Source: Rothia mucilaginosa
GTDB lineage: Bacteria > Actinomycetota > Actinomycetes > Actinomycetales > Micrococcaceae
Assembly: GCF_019334805.1 (NCBI RefSeq)
Contig: NZ_CP079822.1
Coordinates: 744,001-808,000, forward strand
Direction of reading: 5' to 3'
Length of the DNA stretch: 64,000 nt
The notes under the pieces were generated by a model. That model made no database searches, had not been told where the DNA came from, and was given only the letters and a program-made list of their open reading frames with translations. Numbering within the stretch: position 1 is the first letter of the stretch; each line of letters opens with the position of its first letter. This document shows positions 1 to 8,282 of this stretch, in pieces. The position numbers and the translations under genes were made by a program.

Positions 1-110
1 ACCTGGTGGGTGTGCTGGTGTTGAGCGCGTACTTTATGCCGCTGTGGACTGCTCAGGTGATTCCGTATGAGCAGTGGTATTCGCACATGTGGTTTAAGTC
101 CTGGATTTAG
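1..110 (+). CDS. Protein O-mannosyltransferase, C-terminal end (partial)
   Basis: Only the last 35 codons are present, read in frame 3 and ending with TAG at 108-110. The peptide has a hydrophobic start (LVGVLVLSAYFMPLWTAQ) and ends in PYEQWYSHMWFKSWI. Actinobacterial dolichyl-phosphate-mannose protein mannosyltransferases typically end in a similar aromatic, Trp-rich sequence after the last membrane helix. The family is an integral membrane GT39 enzyme that mannosylates secreted proteins. The call rests on a short tail, so it is an inference from family memory. A TAG-rich degenerate repeat follows the stop codon directly. Confidence 0.6.
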   Translation, partial: LVGVLVLSAYFMPLWTAQVIPYEQWYSHMWFKSWI

Positions 111-171
111 GCTCAGTTTTTAGGATCGGGATCTAGGCTGGGGTTTAGACCTGGTTTTAGATCTGGGTTGA
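106..171 (+). repeat. Degenerate 12-13 nt tandem repeat with a TAG in every unit
   Basis: Starting at the mannosyltransferase stop codon, TAG recurs at 108, 121, 134, 146 and 158, and TGA lies at 169. Each unit resembles TTTAGGCTGGG. The first two steps are 13 nt, so all three reading frames receive a stop. Confidence 0.6.
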
Positions 172-203
172 GGCGCGAGCGATGCGAGCTTGGGTATAGC
201 GAA

Positions 204-242
204 GGGGGCTGGGGTCTACCGTGTGGTAGAGCCCAGCCCCCC
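204..242. terminator. Bidirectional terminator between convergent genes
   Basis: A GC-rich hairpin has two arms of about 17 nt (204-220 and 225-241) around a GTGT loop. It sits between the mannosyltransferase tail (+) and the TIGR01906 gene (-). Confidence 0.8.
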
Positions 243-313
243 TTTGCGTGCCCTTTCCGCGCTGGTTCGCGCGGTGAAGTGGCTGATAATTTTAGTTGTC
301 GCCGACGCGTGTG

Positions 314-1648
314 TTAGTTGTCGCTGACGCGTGCGGAGGCGAGCTTGACGCGCAGTTCCTGGCGTTCCTGGCGGCGGCGTTCTGCCTTGAGCTTGCGGTA
401 TTTGGTGGGCCAGGTGGTCACGAGCAGGAGCGTAATCTGCGCTGCTACGAGGACCGCTACGGCGATTGCCGCGTCGATCCAGAATTGCGGCGGGTAGAGG
501 CGGATTAGGGAGCTTCGTACGGAGAACTCCCAGTTGCCCTGCGGGAAGAACACCTGGTGGAAGGTGGTAAACAGCCATTCCCAACCGAAGACGCCCACAA
601 CGCCGAGCACCGCAATGAGTCCCAGGGTAATCCATGCGCCACAGAAGAGGCTGCGGCGGATGGTTCCGGGGGCGCGCTCGCGCAGGGAGATGCTGCTAAA
701 GAGCGTCAGCAGGAAGAGCGCGGCAACGGCTACGGTGGCGATGAGCAGTACCCACTTCACGTCGTGCATGTGGTTCACTTCTGCTCCGGTGAAGGCGAGG
801 GTATTGTCTGCGCCGGTGGTGACGCGGGCGAGGTATTCGCGCGGCGCGAAGTTGTTGATGTAGTCCACGCCGTAGGAGCCCAGGCGCATCCTCTCGACGA
901 GGTAGTAGCCGTAGCTGTCTTCGGGGAATCCGGGGCGGTGGTATTCGAGCCAGAGGAAGGGCGCGGAGGCTACAGCGCGGATCGCGATCATGAGTACGGT
1001 CAGCGGTACGGTGAGCGCGATGAGGGTTGCGCGGAGCTTGAGGAATCGCGGGGTGTCTTCCACGGCGTCTTCGCGGGCTGCGGCGCGTTCTGCAGCTTCG
1101 GGCGAGGCTGCCAGGGAAGACAGCGGCGCGTTGGGGTCTGCGACCGCGTGGGTGTGACCGGTGCGAGTGGTTTCGGTGCGGTACTTGCGTCCGGTGGTGG
1201 AGGCGCTTGCCGCCTCCGCGGTAGCGACGGTTTCTGCTTCAGCCGCATTTTCGGCTTCTGCTGCTGCAGCTGCTTCTGCTTCGGCTGCCCTCTGCATGGT
1301 TTCGCGGTTGAGGTCGCTGAGCGTCGGGTTTTTGGGGGTGCTCTGCGAGTCGCGCACGAGGGGCACGAAGCCGGTGGAGACGTTGGTGCGGGTGCGCACA
1401 CGGGTACCGACGCCCTGTTCACGGAGTTTGCTGCGTGCGGGGACGACGGGTACAGAGCCGGTAGGCAGGTCGGGTTCTTCGGCGACGGTGGGTACGTCTG
1501 CTGCGATGCGGCCAAATGCGCCGGTGTGCGGTGCCGGTTCGCTGGTTTTAGTTTCGGTGCGTCGGGCGTGGAGTAGTTCTTCGGTGCTGGTGCGGCGGAT
1601 GGCCGGGCGCAGTGCGCCCCACATTCCTCGGTGTGTTTCTTTGCTCAT
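314..1648 (-). CDS. TIGR01906 / DUF1461 family integral membrane protein
   Basis: This 444-residue protein has two parts. Residues 1 to about 200 are predicted cytoplasmic and low in complexity, with a run of Ala/Glu around residues 130-165 (AEAEAAAAAEAENAAEAE). The rest has four membrane segments with a long external loop after the first, holding LEYHRPGFPEDSYGY and a later HMHDVKWVLL motif. That topology and the short Pro/Phe-rich loop match the TIGR01906 family, which has no established function. The extended N-terminus is longer than family norm and resembles the acidic tails elsewhere in this window. The gene converges on the mannosyltransferase tail and shares the hairpin at 204-242. 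No strong ribosome site precedes the ATG, so the start is moderately certain. Confidence 0.75.
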   Translation of the reverse strand: MSKETHRGMWGALRPAIRRTSTEELLHARRTETKTSEPAPHTGAFGRIAADVPTVAEEPDLPTGSVPVVPARSKLREQGVGTRVRTRTNVSTGFVPLVRDSQSTPKNPTLSDLNRETMQRAAEAEAAAAAEAENAAEAETVATAEAASASTTGRKYRTETTRTGHTHAVADPNAPLSSLAASPEAAERAAAREDAVEDTPRFLKLRATLIALTVPLTVLMIAIRAVASAPFLWLEYHRPGFPEDSYGYYLVERMRLGSYGVDYINNFAPREYLARVTTGADNTLAFTGAEVNHMHDVKWVLLIATVAVAALFLLTLFSSISLRERAPGTIRRSLFCGAWITLGLIAVLGVVGVFGWEWLFTTFHQVFFPQGNWEFSVRSSLIRLYPPQFWIDAAIAVAVLVAAQITLLLVTTWPTKYRKLKAERRRQERQELRVKLASARVSDN

Positions 1649-1724
1649 GGATCTCGCGTTCTTTTCGAGTGAATGGTGTTTGAGTGAGTTGCGGGTGTCT
1701 GTACTATCTGCCAGTTTCTCATAC

Positions 1725-1764
1725 GCAAAGAACCTTCCGCATGAATTAGCGGAAGGTTCTTTGC
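1725..1764 (-). terminator. Terminator of the whiB-DUF3499 unit
   Basis: Perfect 16-bp inverted repeat (1725-1740 and 1749-1764) with an 8-nt loop, just past the DUF3499 stop. Confidence 0.8.
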
Positions 1765-1794
1765 ATTCGGGTGTTTAAATCTTGGTTTTGAATT

Positions 1795-2016
1795 CTAGGA
1801 TTCGGTGGTGTCCTGAACGGGTACCTTGTAGACCACTCGCCAACCCTGGGGTGCCGTCAGCCGTGCAGCGTGATGGTCGCAGAGGTCGTAGGCGTGGGGT
1901 TCGCGAAATTCAGAGAGTGCGTCGATAAGTGCCGTGGAGTCTGCGTAGGAGTAGTGGAGAGTAACAGTCGCCTCTCGCTGGCAGGTCTGGCGGGAGCACA
2001 GTCGTGCGGTCTGCAT
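1795..2016 (-). CDS. DUF3499 family small protein
   Basis: This 73-residue protein carries the family features: N-terminal Cys pair (LCSRQTCQREA), an aromatic strand (LHYSYADSTALIDAL), and EPHAYDLCDHHAARLTAP near the C-terminus. The Cys/His arrangement looks like a small zinc-binding unit, although function is unknown. It starts 20 nt after the whiB stop, so the two are probably co-transcribed. The whiB2 / DUF3499 pair is conserved in actinobacteria, often beside mannose-metabolism genes; here manC lies 38 kb away instead. Confidence 0.85.
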   Translation of the reverse strand: MQTARLCSRQTCQREATVTLHYSYADSTALIDALSEFREPHAYDLCDHHAARLTAPQGWRVVYKVPVQDTTES

Positions 2017-2036
2017 GTAGATGGTACCTTCCTGGC

Positions 2037-2453
2037 TTAGCTCGCCTGCTTGCGCAGTCGGCGGCGTTCACGTTCTGACAGCCCGCCCCAGATTCCGAAG
2101 CGCTCGTCATTGTCCATTGCATATTGTAGACACTCTTCACGCACGGGGCATACACCGCACACCCTTTTGGCGTCTCGGGTGGAGCCGCCCTTTTCGGGGA
2201 AGAAGGCTTCGGGGTCGGTCTGGGCGCAGAGTGCTTCAGCTTGCCAGGCGAGTTCTCCGTCTTCGCCTTCGGTTCCGTAGAGCCCTGCCGCTGCGGTCCA
2301 TACGTCGGTGCAAGCAGGCATGTTTCGTTCTGCGTCTGCGAGAAAGGCGTCGGCGGCTGTTTCGAGGGATTGAGTGGGATTCATGCTACGGTGCTGAGCG
2401 CCTGATGCGCGCGCGGACGCGATGGAGCGGTCCGATGCAATGTAGGAGCCCAT
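2037..2453 (-). CDS. whiB: WhiB-family iron-sulfur transcriptional regulator (WhiB2/WhmD type)
   Basis: This 138-residue protein shows the complete WhiB signature. Four cysteines occur as [29 protein letters not shown], followed by the turn [17 protein letters not shown]. These cysteines bind a [4Fe-4S] cluster and the basic tail binds DNA. Linkage to DUF3499 is typical of the WhiB2/WhmD branch, which controls septation and division in mycobacteria and streptomycetes. The ATG at 2453 has a good ribosome site (GGAAGGA), which supports it over an internal ATG at 2384. The upstream gap is long and AT-rich, which suits a regulated promoter. Confidence 0.9.
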   Translation of the reverse strand: MGSYIASDRSIASARASGAQHRSMNPTQSLETAADAFLADAERNMPACTDVWTAAAGLYGTEGEDGELAWQAEALCAQTDPEAFFPEKGGSTRDAKRVCGVCPVREECLQYAMDNDERFGIWGGLSERERRRLRKQAS

Positions 2454-3122
2454 GGGTTTTCCTTCCGTGTTCTCATTGTGAGCTTAATGAGTCTGCGGAT
2501 CCGTCGTGGACGGAATCTTAGTGTGTATGGTGTGGCATGGTTTGCTGTGGCCTCTACGGTCCCTTCCAGAGCAAACACGCTTATATATCTATTAGACGTG
2601 CGACACGCCGTTTCGTCAAACTAGACTAAAACAATATTTAGATGTATGTGTTAGAGACGTCATATTTAATGTAAATTTGACCTTTATATATTTTTGCGCA
2701 CGCTACTTACCCTCGCTCACACCTAAGGGCAACCTCAGATTTCCCCTACTCAAGGCATGGTTTCCACCGCTTGCAAATTCCGCATCTTGACCGCAAATAA
2801 TAAGGGCTCATGACGACCACCCCACCCACCCCACCTCGGACACAGGGGAAAGAACCCAATAATTAGATAAGAAAAACTTATCTTTTCCCATGCGGTTTCT
2901 GAATATTTTTTCGAGGCATTGCGAAGCATTTACATTTCCAATTTATATTTATGCCATATTCCAAAATGAGGCATTAGGACTATCAAACATTTTGAGTCAT
3001 TAGGTTTTTTTAAGACACTCTTAGGCGCTTTTACTTTACCTCTGTATTTTTTAGCGTCGAGCGCAGTCTCCCTGACCGCCCTTCCCACGTGCGGTAGAGC
3101 AAGGTACGGTAGAGTGAAACCC
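2454..3122. other. Gene-free, AT-rich region
   Basis: About 670 nt without a convincing gene. The part from about 2580 to 3060 is clearly more AT-rich than the rest of the window, with runs such as ATATATTTTT and TTTTTTTT. It must hold the whiB promoter on the minus strand and the promoter of the TIGR03089 gene on the plus strand. A 7-bp AT hairpin followed by T residues lies at 2865-2886. Short open frames here show no coding character. Confidence 0.6.
2865..2886 (+). terminator. AT-rich hairpin with T-tail, no obvious upstream gene
   Basis: AGATAAG (2865-2871) pairs with CTTATCT (2877-2883) around AAAAA, followed by TTT. It resembles a terminator but no plus-strand gene precedes it. Confidence 0.35.
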
Positions 3123-3923
3123 ATGGTTACTCTCTCCCCCACCGGCGCATCCATGCCCGCAACTCTGAACCGCTTCTTCGAGAAACTCAGCACTCAGCAG
3201 ACCCCCGCCCTGATCTGGTATTCGGCGGCAGGCGAGCGCATTGAGCTCTCTGGCAGGGTTCTCATGAACTGGGTAGACAAGAGCGCAAACCTGCTGGTTG
3301 AAGAGTGCGAGCTGGCGCCCAATGAAGGTTTTGATTTGCAGGCTCCGCTGCACTGGCGCACCATTGTTCTGGGTCTGGCGGCGCTGCGCGTGGGTGCCCT
3401 CCTGCAGCAGGATGAGCCGCTGGTTGCCGCGGTCTGCACGGAGCAGGAGGCGGGCTACACGAATGACCCCGCGTACCTTCTGGCGGTTGAGCGTGCACCA
3501 CTGGCGCTTTCCTATACCGGCGATCTGCAGGCGCTGGCTCCCCACGCCGAGGAGGTGCTCGATTATTGTGCTCTGGTGCGTAGCTTTGGTGACCAGTACT
3601 CGGGCCTGCTTCCGAACGATTCGGCAGAAATCATTGAGGGTTTCAGCTATGCGGAAGCCTACGAGCAGGTTCTTACGCAGGCGCAGACCTATCGCACTGC
3701 GGGCTATACGCTCCCTTCGGGGCAGCGTGCACTCGCGCTGGAGTTGAGCCCCGACTACGGTTTTGACGCCTCGGAGGCGACCCTGAGCACCTTGCTGGAG
3801 GTGCTAGCTATTTTGACTTCGGGCCATGCGGTGTTTGTGGCTGACCCGAGCGTGGACTGGCAGGATGAGCAGCTGGCATCCTTGATGGCTTCTGAGCGTG
3901 CGGTGGAGATTCCCCGCGCATAG
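3123..3923 (+). CDS. TIGR03089 family protein
   Basis: This 266-residue protein matches the actinobacterial TIGR03089 family, which resembles the N-terminal part of AMP-binding enzymes but lacks the catalytic core. Recognisable segments are ALIWYSAAGERIELSGRVL, then LMNWVDKSANLLVEE, and a later half that scans like an adenylation-domain fragment (LSTLLEVLAILTSGHAVFVADP). No P-loop or adenylation signature is complete, so catalysis is doubtful. The start is uncertain: GTG at 3114 and ATG at 3123 are in frame and neither has a good ribosome site. The gene converges on gtrA across a strong hairpin. Confidence 0.75.
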   Translation: MVTLSPTGASMPATLNRFFEKLSTQQTPALIWYSAAGERIELSGRVLMNWVDKSANLLVEECELAPNEGFDLQAPLHWRTIVLGLAALRVGALLQQDEPLVAAVCTEQEAGYTNDPAYLLAVERAPLALSYTGDLQALAPHAEEVLDYCALVRSFGDQYSGLLPNDSAEIIEGFSYAEAYEQVLTQAQTYRTAGYTLPSGQRALALELSPDYGFDASEATLSTLLEVLAILTSGHAVFVADPSVDWQDEQLASLMASERAVEIPRA

Positions 3924-4058
3924 CTTCTCAGCCCTGCGGCTCCGGTGGCGCCCCTCCCCTGTTGCCCGAAAAATCGTATGGAAGGCTAACGACCGCACGG
4001 AACACCAACAAACAAGCGCCAACAAGCGCAGCGCCAATAAACATATAGGGCTTTAAAT

Positions 4059-4097
4059 GATTCATCCCCCGATACCGTTCGTATCGGGGGATGAATC
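4059..4097. terminator. Bidirectional terminator, TIGR03089 gene / gtrA
   Basis: A 17-bp inverted repeat (4059-4075 and 4081-4097) with a 5-nt loop lies between the convergent genes. Confidence 0.85.
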
Positions 4098-4141
4098 GTT
4101 ATATCACGTTCTAACTATGCTGTTTCTACAACCTGAGGAGC

Positions 4142-4759
4142 TTAGGAGTTCTGAGATCCGGGCTTCGACTGTGCCTCGGGTGCAGCCGCCTCAGAGGTTA
4201 CCTGACGCAATGCAGGCTCTTCGCCGTCGAGAATTGCGGCGGCTTCATCAAACATGCGGCCGAGCTCTTCATGATCGGTGCCTTCGCCGTCTTCAACCTT
4301 CTGGCGGTGCGAACCGTACACCCAGAAGCGGTAGAGGAAGTAGCGAAGAATGGTGCCCAGAATAGTACCAATGATCGTACCGGAGATGAAGGATGCCTCG
4401 GGGGTGCGCAGGTTCAGCACGTAGGTGCTGAATGCCACGCAGCCGGCCTCAACGAGAATGCCCAGCAGGTTCACCAGACCGAACTCGATGGCTTCGCGCT
4501 TCCAGTTCTCGGAGCGGGAGTCGCGGAAGGTCCACAGGCGGTTCATGAGCCAGGAGAAGATGGTTGCAACAATACTTGCAACGACCTTCGCCTTGGTGTG
4601 GGACTCCGACATGATGGTCATCATCAGCACCCACACCGTCACAGAGTTCACGATGAAGGCGGCGCCGCCCACGGTACCGAATTTGAGAACCTCAATACCG
4701 TAGCTGTCCCAGAGGGATTTCAGGCGTTCGGTAATGGTCGGTTTCGTCTGTGCGCTCAT
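4142..4759 (-). CDS. GtrA family membrane protein
   Basis: This 205-residue protein has four hydrophobic helices and the GtrA signature: LKFGTVGGAAFIVNSVTVWVL near the start, then FSWLMNRLWTFRDSR, and LRYFLYRFWVYG at the end of the fourth helix. GtrA-like proteins are thought to move polyprenyl-phosphate-linked sugars across the membrane, or to help such transfer, in wall polysaccharide synthesis. An acidic, Ala-rich cytoplasmic tail of about 55 residues follows the helices. The neighbouring purine genes are not functionally related. Confidence 0.88.
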   Translation of the reverse strand: MSAQTKPTITERLKSLWDSYGIEVLKFGTVGGAAFIVNSVTVWVLMMTIMSESHTKAKVVASIVATIFSWLMNRLWTFRDSRSENWKREAIEFGLVNLLGILVEAGCVAFSTYVLNLRTPEASFISGTIIGTILGTILRYFLYRFWVYGSHRQKVEDGEGTDHEELGRMFDEAAAILDGEEPALRQVTSEAAAPEAQSKPGSQNS

Positions 4760-5122
4760 GCGGGGCCTATCTAGCGGGGTTTTATCGGAGAAAAAGGTGC
4801 CGATGCTGCGACGGTGAGCGTTGGTTACGTTGTCACTGCGTGGCGCTTCGGTCTCTTTTACAAGCTCTTATATGTTAGTACAGTCCCGGTACGTTGTTTG
4901 TCCCTTTGGGAGTTTTTCCATAGACCTCTCAGCTACCGGGTGACTCTTTTCATCATGCGCTGATAGTTTCGTCTCTGCCTGACCGCGCAGAAGGCAGGTT
5001 TTTACGATTTCTTCCGGTATTCACGCCCAAATATTGGGCTCTGAAGCCCAGTTGAACCCATTCTGCGACCTTCATGTGGTCTTGCTCCCATAAGCACTCC
5101 GAACCCGGTACACTTAGGTGAT
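4760..5122. other. Divergent promoter region, gtrA / purK
   Basis: 363 nt without a gene, between divergent gtrA and purK. The purK -10-like element is at 5109-5114. I see no riboswitch-like structure. Confidence 0.5.
5109..5114 (+). promoter_or_regulatory. Candidate -10 of purK (leaderless)
   Basis: TACACT lies 8 nt before the GTG start at 5123, too close for an untranslated leader with a ribosome site. Confidence 0.5.
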
Positions 5123-6313
5123 GTGACTTACCCTGTGACTGGACCCGTAATTGGTGTCATCGGCGGCGGCCAGCTGGCCCGCATGATGGCTCCCGCAGCA
5201 ACTAACCTTGGCCTCAACCTGCAGATTCTCGCGGAGGCGCCCACCGTCGGCGCCGTGGCAGCGGTACGTACCGCCCCCGTCGGGGACTACAAGGATTTGG
5301 ACACCCTCCGCGAATTTGCTCGCGGCAAGGATGTCATCACTTTCGACCATGAGCATGTGCCCACCGAATTTTTGCGCACCCTCATGGCAGAGGGCGTAAA
5401 TGTGCAACCCCGCCCGGAGGCTCTGCAGTACGCCCAGGATAAGCTCCTGATGCGCGCCGCTATTGAGCGCCTCGGCCTGCCGAACCCGCGCTGGGCTCAG
5501 GTTTCTACTCTGGATGAGCTGCTTGCTTTCGGTGATGAGATTGGCTGGCCCGTGGTTCTGAAGACCCCGCGCGGCGGCTACGACGGCAAGGGCGTACTCG
5601 TTCTGGATTCCCCCGAGGAGGCTCGCGAGCGCAGTGCTGCGTGGTTCGAGCAGTTGCCTTCCCGCACCGATTTCTCCGCCCTGCTTGCCGAGGAGAAGGT
5701 GCCCTTCACCCGTGAACTCTCCGCGCTGGTGGCTCGCCGTGAAAGCGGCGAAGTGCGCCCCTGGCCGGTCGTTGAGACCATCCAGGTGAACTCTATCTGC
5801 GACGAGGTTATTGCCCCCGCGCAGAACCTGGACCCCGAGATCGCTGAGGCTGCAGCCTCCGCCGCCGTGACTATTGCTTCCGAGCTGGGTGTCACCGGTG
5901 TGATGGCTGCCGAGCTTTTCGAGGTGCCGGGCTCTCCCGCCGGCTTCTACATCAATGAGCTGGCAATGCGCCCGCACAATACCGGCCACTGGACTCAGGA
6001 CGGCTCGGTGACCAGCCAGTTCGAGCAGCACCTGCGTGCTGTACTGGATTTGCCGTTGGGTGACACTTCCGTGCTGGAGGGCGTTGCCGTGATGAAGAAC
6101 TACCTGGGCGGCGAGAACGAAGACATTTTCGGCGTCTACCCGCTGGCGCTTTCAGCTGAACCGCGCGCGAAGATTCACTTCTACGGCAAGGAAACCCGCC
6201 CGGGCCGCAAGATTGGTCACGTGAACATTACCGGCACGGTGGCTGAGCTTGAGGCGTTGCGCCATAGCGCCGCGAATGCCGCCTCCATTTTGCGTGACGG
6301 CCGCCCCCTGTAG
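5123..6313 (+). CDS. purK: N5-carboxyaminoimidazole ribonucleotide synthase
   Basis: PurK uses ATP and bicarbonate to carboxylate AIR to N5-CAIR in purine synthesis; PurE, next door, then converts N5-CAIR to CAIR. The 396-residue protein has an ATP-grasp fold. Visible motifs are VIGVIGGGQLARMM at residues 9-22, the FDHEHVP segment, KTPRGGYDGKGV (ATP-binding loop), and INELAMRPHNTGHWT (metal and phosphate site). The length is normal for the family. The GTG at 5123 is chosen because it gives the usual short lead-in to GVIGGGQ; GTG at 5135 is an alternative. An ATG at 5121 in another frame is followed at once by TGA. Confidence 0.95.
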   Translation: MTYPVTGPVIGVIGGGQLARMMAPAATNLGLNLQILAEAPTVGAVAAVRTAPVGDYKDLDTLREFARGKDVITFDHEHVPTEFLRTLMAEGVNVQPRPEALQYAQDKLLMRAAIERLGLPNPRWAQVSTLDELLAFGDEIGWPVVLKTPRGGYDGKGVLVLDSPEEARERSAAWFEQLPSRTDFSALLAEEKVPFTRELSALVARRESGEVRPWPVVETIQVNSICDEVIAPAQNLDPEIAEAAASAAVTIASELGVTGVMAAELFEVPGSPAGFYINELAMRPHNTGHWTQDGSVTSQFEQHLRAVLDLPLGDTSVLEGVAVMKNYLGGENEDIFGVYPLALSAEPRAKIHFYGKETRPGRKIGHVNITGTVAELEALRHSAANAASILRDGRPL

Positions 6314-6412
6314 CCCTATTTTTAGCCGGTGCGTGGGGTGAGAGTATCCTGCGTATCCGACGCACCCTATTGATGGTGGTTCGCCACCGCATCCTGAAAG
6401 GATATGAGGATT

Positions 6413-7051
6413 ATGTCTCAGTCTCCCTATAATTCTTCCCAGCCCATTGTTGGCATTGTGATGGGTTCGGATTCGGACTGGTCGGTCATGGAGGCCGCAG
6501 CCGAGGTTCTGGACGAGTTCGGCATCCCTTACGAGGCTGATGTTGTTTCTGCACACCGCATGCCCGAGGACATGATTGAGTACGGCAAGAAGGCTCACAG
6601 CCGCGGTATTCGCGTGATTATTGCTGGCGCCGGCGGCGCCGCTCACCTGCCCGGTATGCTCGCTTCCGTCACCGCTCTGCCTGTGATTGGTGTTCCGGTG
6701 CGTCTGAAGAACCTCGAGGGCATGGACTCGCTGCTGTCGATTGTTCAGATGCCCGCCGGTGTTCCGGTAGCTACCGTCTCCATTAACGGTGCTCGCAATG
6801 CGGGTCTGCTGGCTCTGCGTATTCTGGGTTCGGGTACCGATGCGTTTGCTCAGCAGGTTCACGCTGATTTGCGTCAGTTCTCTCAGGATCTGCGCCAGAC
6901 CGCGATGGACAAGGGAGCCGCTCTGCGCACCCGAGTTGCCGAGGCGAAGGCTAAGGCAGCGGCCGAGCGCGAGGCGGAGGAGAGCTCCTCCGCCCCCCGC
7001 CCCGCTTCTGCTCCCGAGGCCTCGTCGGAGCCCCAGGCTTACGTTCCCTAA
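6413..7051 (+). CDS. purE: N5-carboxyaminoimidazole ribonucleotide mutase
   Basis: This class I PurE isomerises N5-CAIR to CAIR. The N-terminal 165 residues carry the full active site: [11 protein letters not shown], then [11 protein letters not shown], then [14 protein letters not shown]. Residues from about 170 to 212 are an extra tail rich in Ala, Glu, Ser and Pro, longer than typical bacterial PurE. The start at ATG 6413 is preferred over ATG 6404, because AAAGGA at 6397-6402 is 10 nt from the former and only 1 nt from the latter. The gene follows purK by about 100 nt, so the two probably form an operon. Confidence 0.95.
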   Translation: MSQSPYNSSQPIVGIVMGSDSDWSVMEAAAEVLDEFGIPYEADVVSAHRMPEDMIEYGKKAHSRGIRVIIAGAGGAAHLPGMLASVTALPVIGVPVRLKNLEGMDSLLSIVQMPAGVPVATVSINGARNAGLLALRILGSGTDAFAQQVHADLRQFSQDLRQTAMDKGAALRTRVAEAKAKAAAEREAEESSSAPRPASAPEASSEPQAYVP

Positions 7052-7058
7052 GCTCGGA

Positions 7059-7064
7059 TACACT
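7059..7064 (+). promoter_or_regulatory. Candidate -10 of the FemX-like gene (leaderless)
   Basis: TACACT is followed by 6 nt and then the ATG at 7071. Confidence 0.55.
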
Positions 7065-7070
7065 AGAAGT

Positions 7071-8072
7071 ATGAGCAATATTCTTCAGTCCGATATTTGG
7101 GCACGTTTTCAGGAATCTAATGGTCACACCGTAATCCGTAAGAGCGGTAACGGCTGGTCGTACCTTGCAACCGTTGAGGGCGGCGCTACCGGCCGCTACC
7201 TGTACAGCCCGTACGGACCGGTCGCCTCCAGCGCTGTGGCTTTTGATGAGGCTCTCGCGTCATTGAAGGAAGAGGCTGCGAAGCTTCGTTGCCTGTTTGT
7301 GCGCATTGAACCCACTGAATCCGCTATTTGGGGCGATCAGGATGCGGCTACTTTCCTGGCTCGTCGCGGCGCGGTTCTGGCTCCTCGCCAGGTGCAGCCT
7401 TCGCACACTCAGATTATTGATCTTTCGGGCTCTGAGGACGAAATCCTCAAGGGAATGATCCCCAGTTACCGTAATCGTCATCGTAATCTCCACAAAAAGG
7501 GCGTGACCGTTGAGGTTTCGACCAATCCCTCGGATATGACGATTCTCTTCGGCTTCCTCGAGGAAACCGCGGACCGTAACGGTTTTAACCGTCAGCAGGA
7601 TGAGTACCTGATGCAGGTTGCTCGCGTGCTGATGCCCGCCGGTGCGGCGTCCCTGTACATTGCGAAGCTGACCGATGAGAACGGTGAGAGCACCCCGATC
7701 GCGGCGGCGTTTGTGTACGATTCGGATGACACCCGCACCTACGCGCACGCTGCGGCTTCTTTTGAGCACCGCAACCTTAGTGCAGGTGTTGTGGTGGTGA
7801 CGAACTTTATCCTGGACGCTAAGCGTAAGGGTCTGAAGTACGTTGACCTCTTCGGTATTGCGCCGGAGGATCAGCCGGATCACGAGTGGGCTGGTTTCAC
7901 GAAGTTCAAGAAGTCCTTCGGCGGCGAGTCGGTGGAGTACCCGGGTACCTGGGATGTTCCGGTAACCTCGTTGGGTTACCGCGCCTACACGCTGGCGTAC
8001 AAGGCTCGTCCGGCAGTTCGTGATGCTGTGTCGAAGGCGAAGGCGAAGGTTCAGTCTTTCCGCTCTCGCTAA
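7071..8072 (+). CDS. FemX/FemAB-like peptidoglycan bridge aminoacyltransferase
   Basis: This 333-residue protein belongs to the Fem family, which transfers amino acids from aminoacyl-tRNA to the lysine side chain of lipid II to build the interpeptide bridge. Supporting segments are YLYSPYGPVA near residue 45, SYRNRHRNLHKKGVTVEV (basic helix of the first GNAT-like domain), FGFLEETADRNGF, and YVDLFGIAPEDQPDHEWAGF with FKKSFGGE near the end. The open frame extends upstream into purE, but ATG 7071 fits the domain and directly follows a -10 hexamer. Rothia-type bacteria use L-alanine-containing bridges, so an alanyl or seryl donor is plausible; the donor cannot be read from sequence. Confidence 0.85.
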   Translation: MSNILQSDIWARFQESNGHTVIRKSGNGWSYLATVEGGATGRYLYSPYGPVASSAVAFDEALASLKEEAAKLRCLFVRIEPTESAIWGDQDAATFLARRGAVLAPRQVQPSHTQIIDLSGSEDEILKGMIPSYRNRHRNLHKKGVTVEVSTNPSDMTILFGFLEETADRNGFNRQQDEYLMQVARVLMPAGAASLYIAKLTDENGESTPIAAAFVYDSDDTRTYAHAAASFEHRNLSAGVVVVTNFILDAKRKGLKYVDLFGIAPEDQPDHEWAGFTKFKKSFGGESVEYPGTWDVPVTSLGYRAYTLAYKARPAVRDAVSKAKAKVQSFRSR

Positions 8073-8129
8073 CGGGTTCAGGCTCGTCCTTACTGGGGCG
8101 TATCCTGAGAACTAAAAGCTAAATACATG

Positions 8130-8172
8130 AGGGAGCCGCCCTCACCGAGTTCTTCGGTGGGGGCGGCTCCCT
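8130..8172. terminator. Strong terminator, FemX-like gene / glpX
   Basis: Nearly perfect 19-bp inverted repeat with a GTTC loop between convergent genes. Confidence 0.85.
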
Positions 8173-8231
8173 GTGTATGTATGTGCAATGTTTGAGGAGT
8201 CTTAGCGCGGCTCCTCAGCCCTTGCGGGGGC

Positions 8232-8282
8232 GAAGATTACTGCCCTTCGAGGATTACTGCGCTTCGAAGATTACTGCTCTTC
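8232..8282. repeat. 17-bp tandem repeat x3 across the glpX stop codon
   Basis: Three consecutive units (8232-8248, 8249-8265, 8266-8282) fit GARGATTACTGCNCTTC. On the minus strand each contains CAGTAA. The first read is the real glpX stop. A 17-nt period puts the later TAA codons in the other two frames. Confidence 0.85.

Noticed and set aside
2930..3193. Minus-strand 87-codon frame in the AT-rich region
   Set aside because: No recognisable protein, overlaps the start of the TIGR03089 gene, and codon use is unlike that of the neighbours.
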